This document shows positions 6,910 through 7,140 of a DNA stretch of 7,140 nucleotides, piece by piece. The notes beneath the pieces are model-generated. The model had not been told where the DNA came from. It worked only from the letters and a program-made list of their open reading frames with translations, and searched no databases. This DNA comes from an uncultured Thermoplasmata archaeon (lineage in GTDB: Archaea > Thermoplasmatota > Thermoplasmata > Methanomassiliicoccales > Methanomethylophilaceae). Position numbers and translations under genes: made by a program. Numbering within the stretch: position 1 is the stretch's first letter; every line of letters starts with the position of its first letter. The stretch is from the NCBI GenBank assembly GCA_946545675.1, contig CAMNNR010000064.1:1-7140 (forward strand), written 5' to 3'.

Positions 6910-7050
6910 GCCGATTCACCGTCGCCGGTGACCGGCTATTCCGTCCCTCAGCTGTGGGACCGGGATGGCTGGTCCATCCCGTTTAACTTAGAGAGGGCTC
7001 TGCGAAGTATGTTCTTCGCAGCATTCACGTCCCTGTCTGCGATGAAACCG
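6910..7050 (-). ncRNA. Candidate TnpB omega/reRNA (3' part), limits uncertain
   Basis: Three stem-loops follow one another at the 3' end of tnpB: 8 perfect bp at 6961-6968/6974-6981 with a 5-nt loop, 5 bp at 6943-6947/6956-6960 with the tnpB stop codon in its loop, and 6 perfect bp at 6916-6921/6926-6931 with loop TCGC just past the stop. IS200/IS605-type elements are known to produce a guide RNA from this place, overlapping the end of tnpB and running into the right end. The structures are seen; the RNA itself is inferred. The 5' limit is not visible and the 3' scaffold end is probably near 6906. The 6916-6931 stem may also be the right-end hairpin recognised by the TnpA transposase. Confidence 0.5.
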
Positions 7051-7140
7051 CAGAAGGGGCATGAATGCACCCTGTCCCCGAGTCTTTTCTTCACGATGCT
7101 TCCGCATTGCGAACATAGCTGAGACGTATCCTTGGGATTC
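6948..7140 (-). CDS. tnpB: TnpB (IS200/IS605 family RNA-guided nuclease), C-terminal part, cut by window edge
   Basis: Reading the minus strand from 7139 to the TGA at 6950-6948 gives 63 residues that match the TnpB C-terminus. NPKDTSQLCSQCGS with C9 and C12, followed by RVHSCPFCGF with C27 and C30, forms the four-cysteine zinc ribbon. ADRDVNAAKNIL (34-45) is the RuvC-III motif carrying the last catalytic Asp. Full TnpB proteins are about 350-450 aa, so most of the gene lies beyond the window; nothing seen indicates decay. TnpB is the RNA-guided DNA nuclease encoded by IS200/IS605 and IS607 elements, ancestral to Cas12, and helps keep the element at its site. The gene converges on chlD, with 78 bp between the stops. 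Whether a TnpA transposase is present cannot be judged. Confidence 0.9.
   Translation of the reverse strand, partial: NPKDTSQLCSQCGSIVKKRLGDRVHSCPFCGFIADRDVNAAKNILRRALSKLNGMDQPSRSHS

Noticed and set aside
6928..7122. 64-codon plus-strand frame near the window end
   Set aside because: It is the antisense of tnpB, whose zinc ribbon and RuvC-III motif are unmistakable on the minus strand.
1..7140. CRISPR array, toxin-antitoxin, phage genes or riboswitch
   Set aside because: No regularly spaced repeats, no small paired ORFs, no phage-type genes and no long structured leader seen; the intergenic spaces are short and mostly explained by promoters, a tRNA and hairpins.

Overview
The window looks like a piece of a GC-rich archaeal chromosome, probably a methanogen of the Thermoplasmata/Methanomassiliicoccales type, although the lineage is an inference. 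Supporting signs are TATA-like boxes about 25 bp before the likely transcription starts, a tRNA gene with an encoded CCA end, a tRNA-Gly with its own TATA box, and a BchI/ChlD-type chelatase ATPase pair of the kind common in methanogens. Several genes (ybaK, the UPF0371 protein, a DbpA-type helicase) belong to families best known from bacteria, which would fit a gut or sediment archaeon that exchanges genes with Firmicutes. No 16S or other definitive marker is present.

Layout. Bases 1-93 hold the promoter and leader of a DEAD-box RNA helicase (94-1506, +) with a C-terminal DbpA-type RNA-binding domain. It converges on ybaK (1541-2008, -), an aminoacyl-tRNA deacylase, with a GAAA-loop hairpin and T-tract between them. 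A 138-bp divergent promoter region (2009-2146) separates ybaK from a UPF0371/DUF1846 gene (2147-3631, +). Next is a stand-alone tRNA-Gly(GCC) gene (3717-3792, +). A new transcription unit follows, with a clear Shine-Dalgarno site: chlI (3910-4947) and chlD (4929-6869), overlapping by 19 nt. The last 190 bases carry, on the minus strand, the 3' end of an IS200/IS605-type tnpB, cut by the window edge. Hairpins around its stop codon look like the 3' part of a TnpB guide RNA (omega/reRNA).

How the genes work together. Helicase, ybaK and tRNA-Gly all concern RNA and translation, but they lie on different strands with separate promoters and probably do not form an operon. chlI and chlD are a true pair. 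ChlI is the active AAA+ ATPase. ChlD keeps a Walker A motif but has lost the Walker B glutamate, and it ends in a VWA domain with a complete MIDAS metal site. Together they would drive metal insertion into a tetrapyrrole by a large H/CobN-type subunit that is not encoded here, plausibly cobalt for B12.

I see no CRISPR array, prophage or clearly undescribed multi-gene system. The least ordinary part is the TnpB/omega-RNA end beside chlD. After it come the DUF1846 gene in an archaeal setting and the sequence deviations in the helicase (DESD) and ChlD (IDN).
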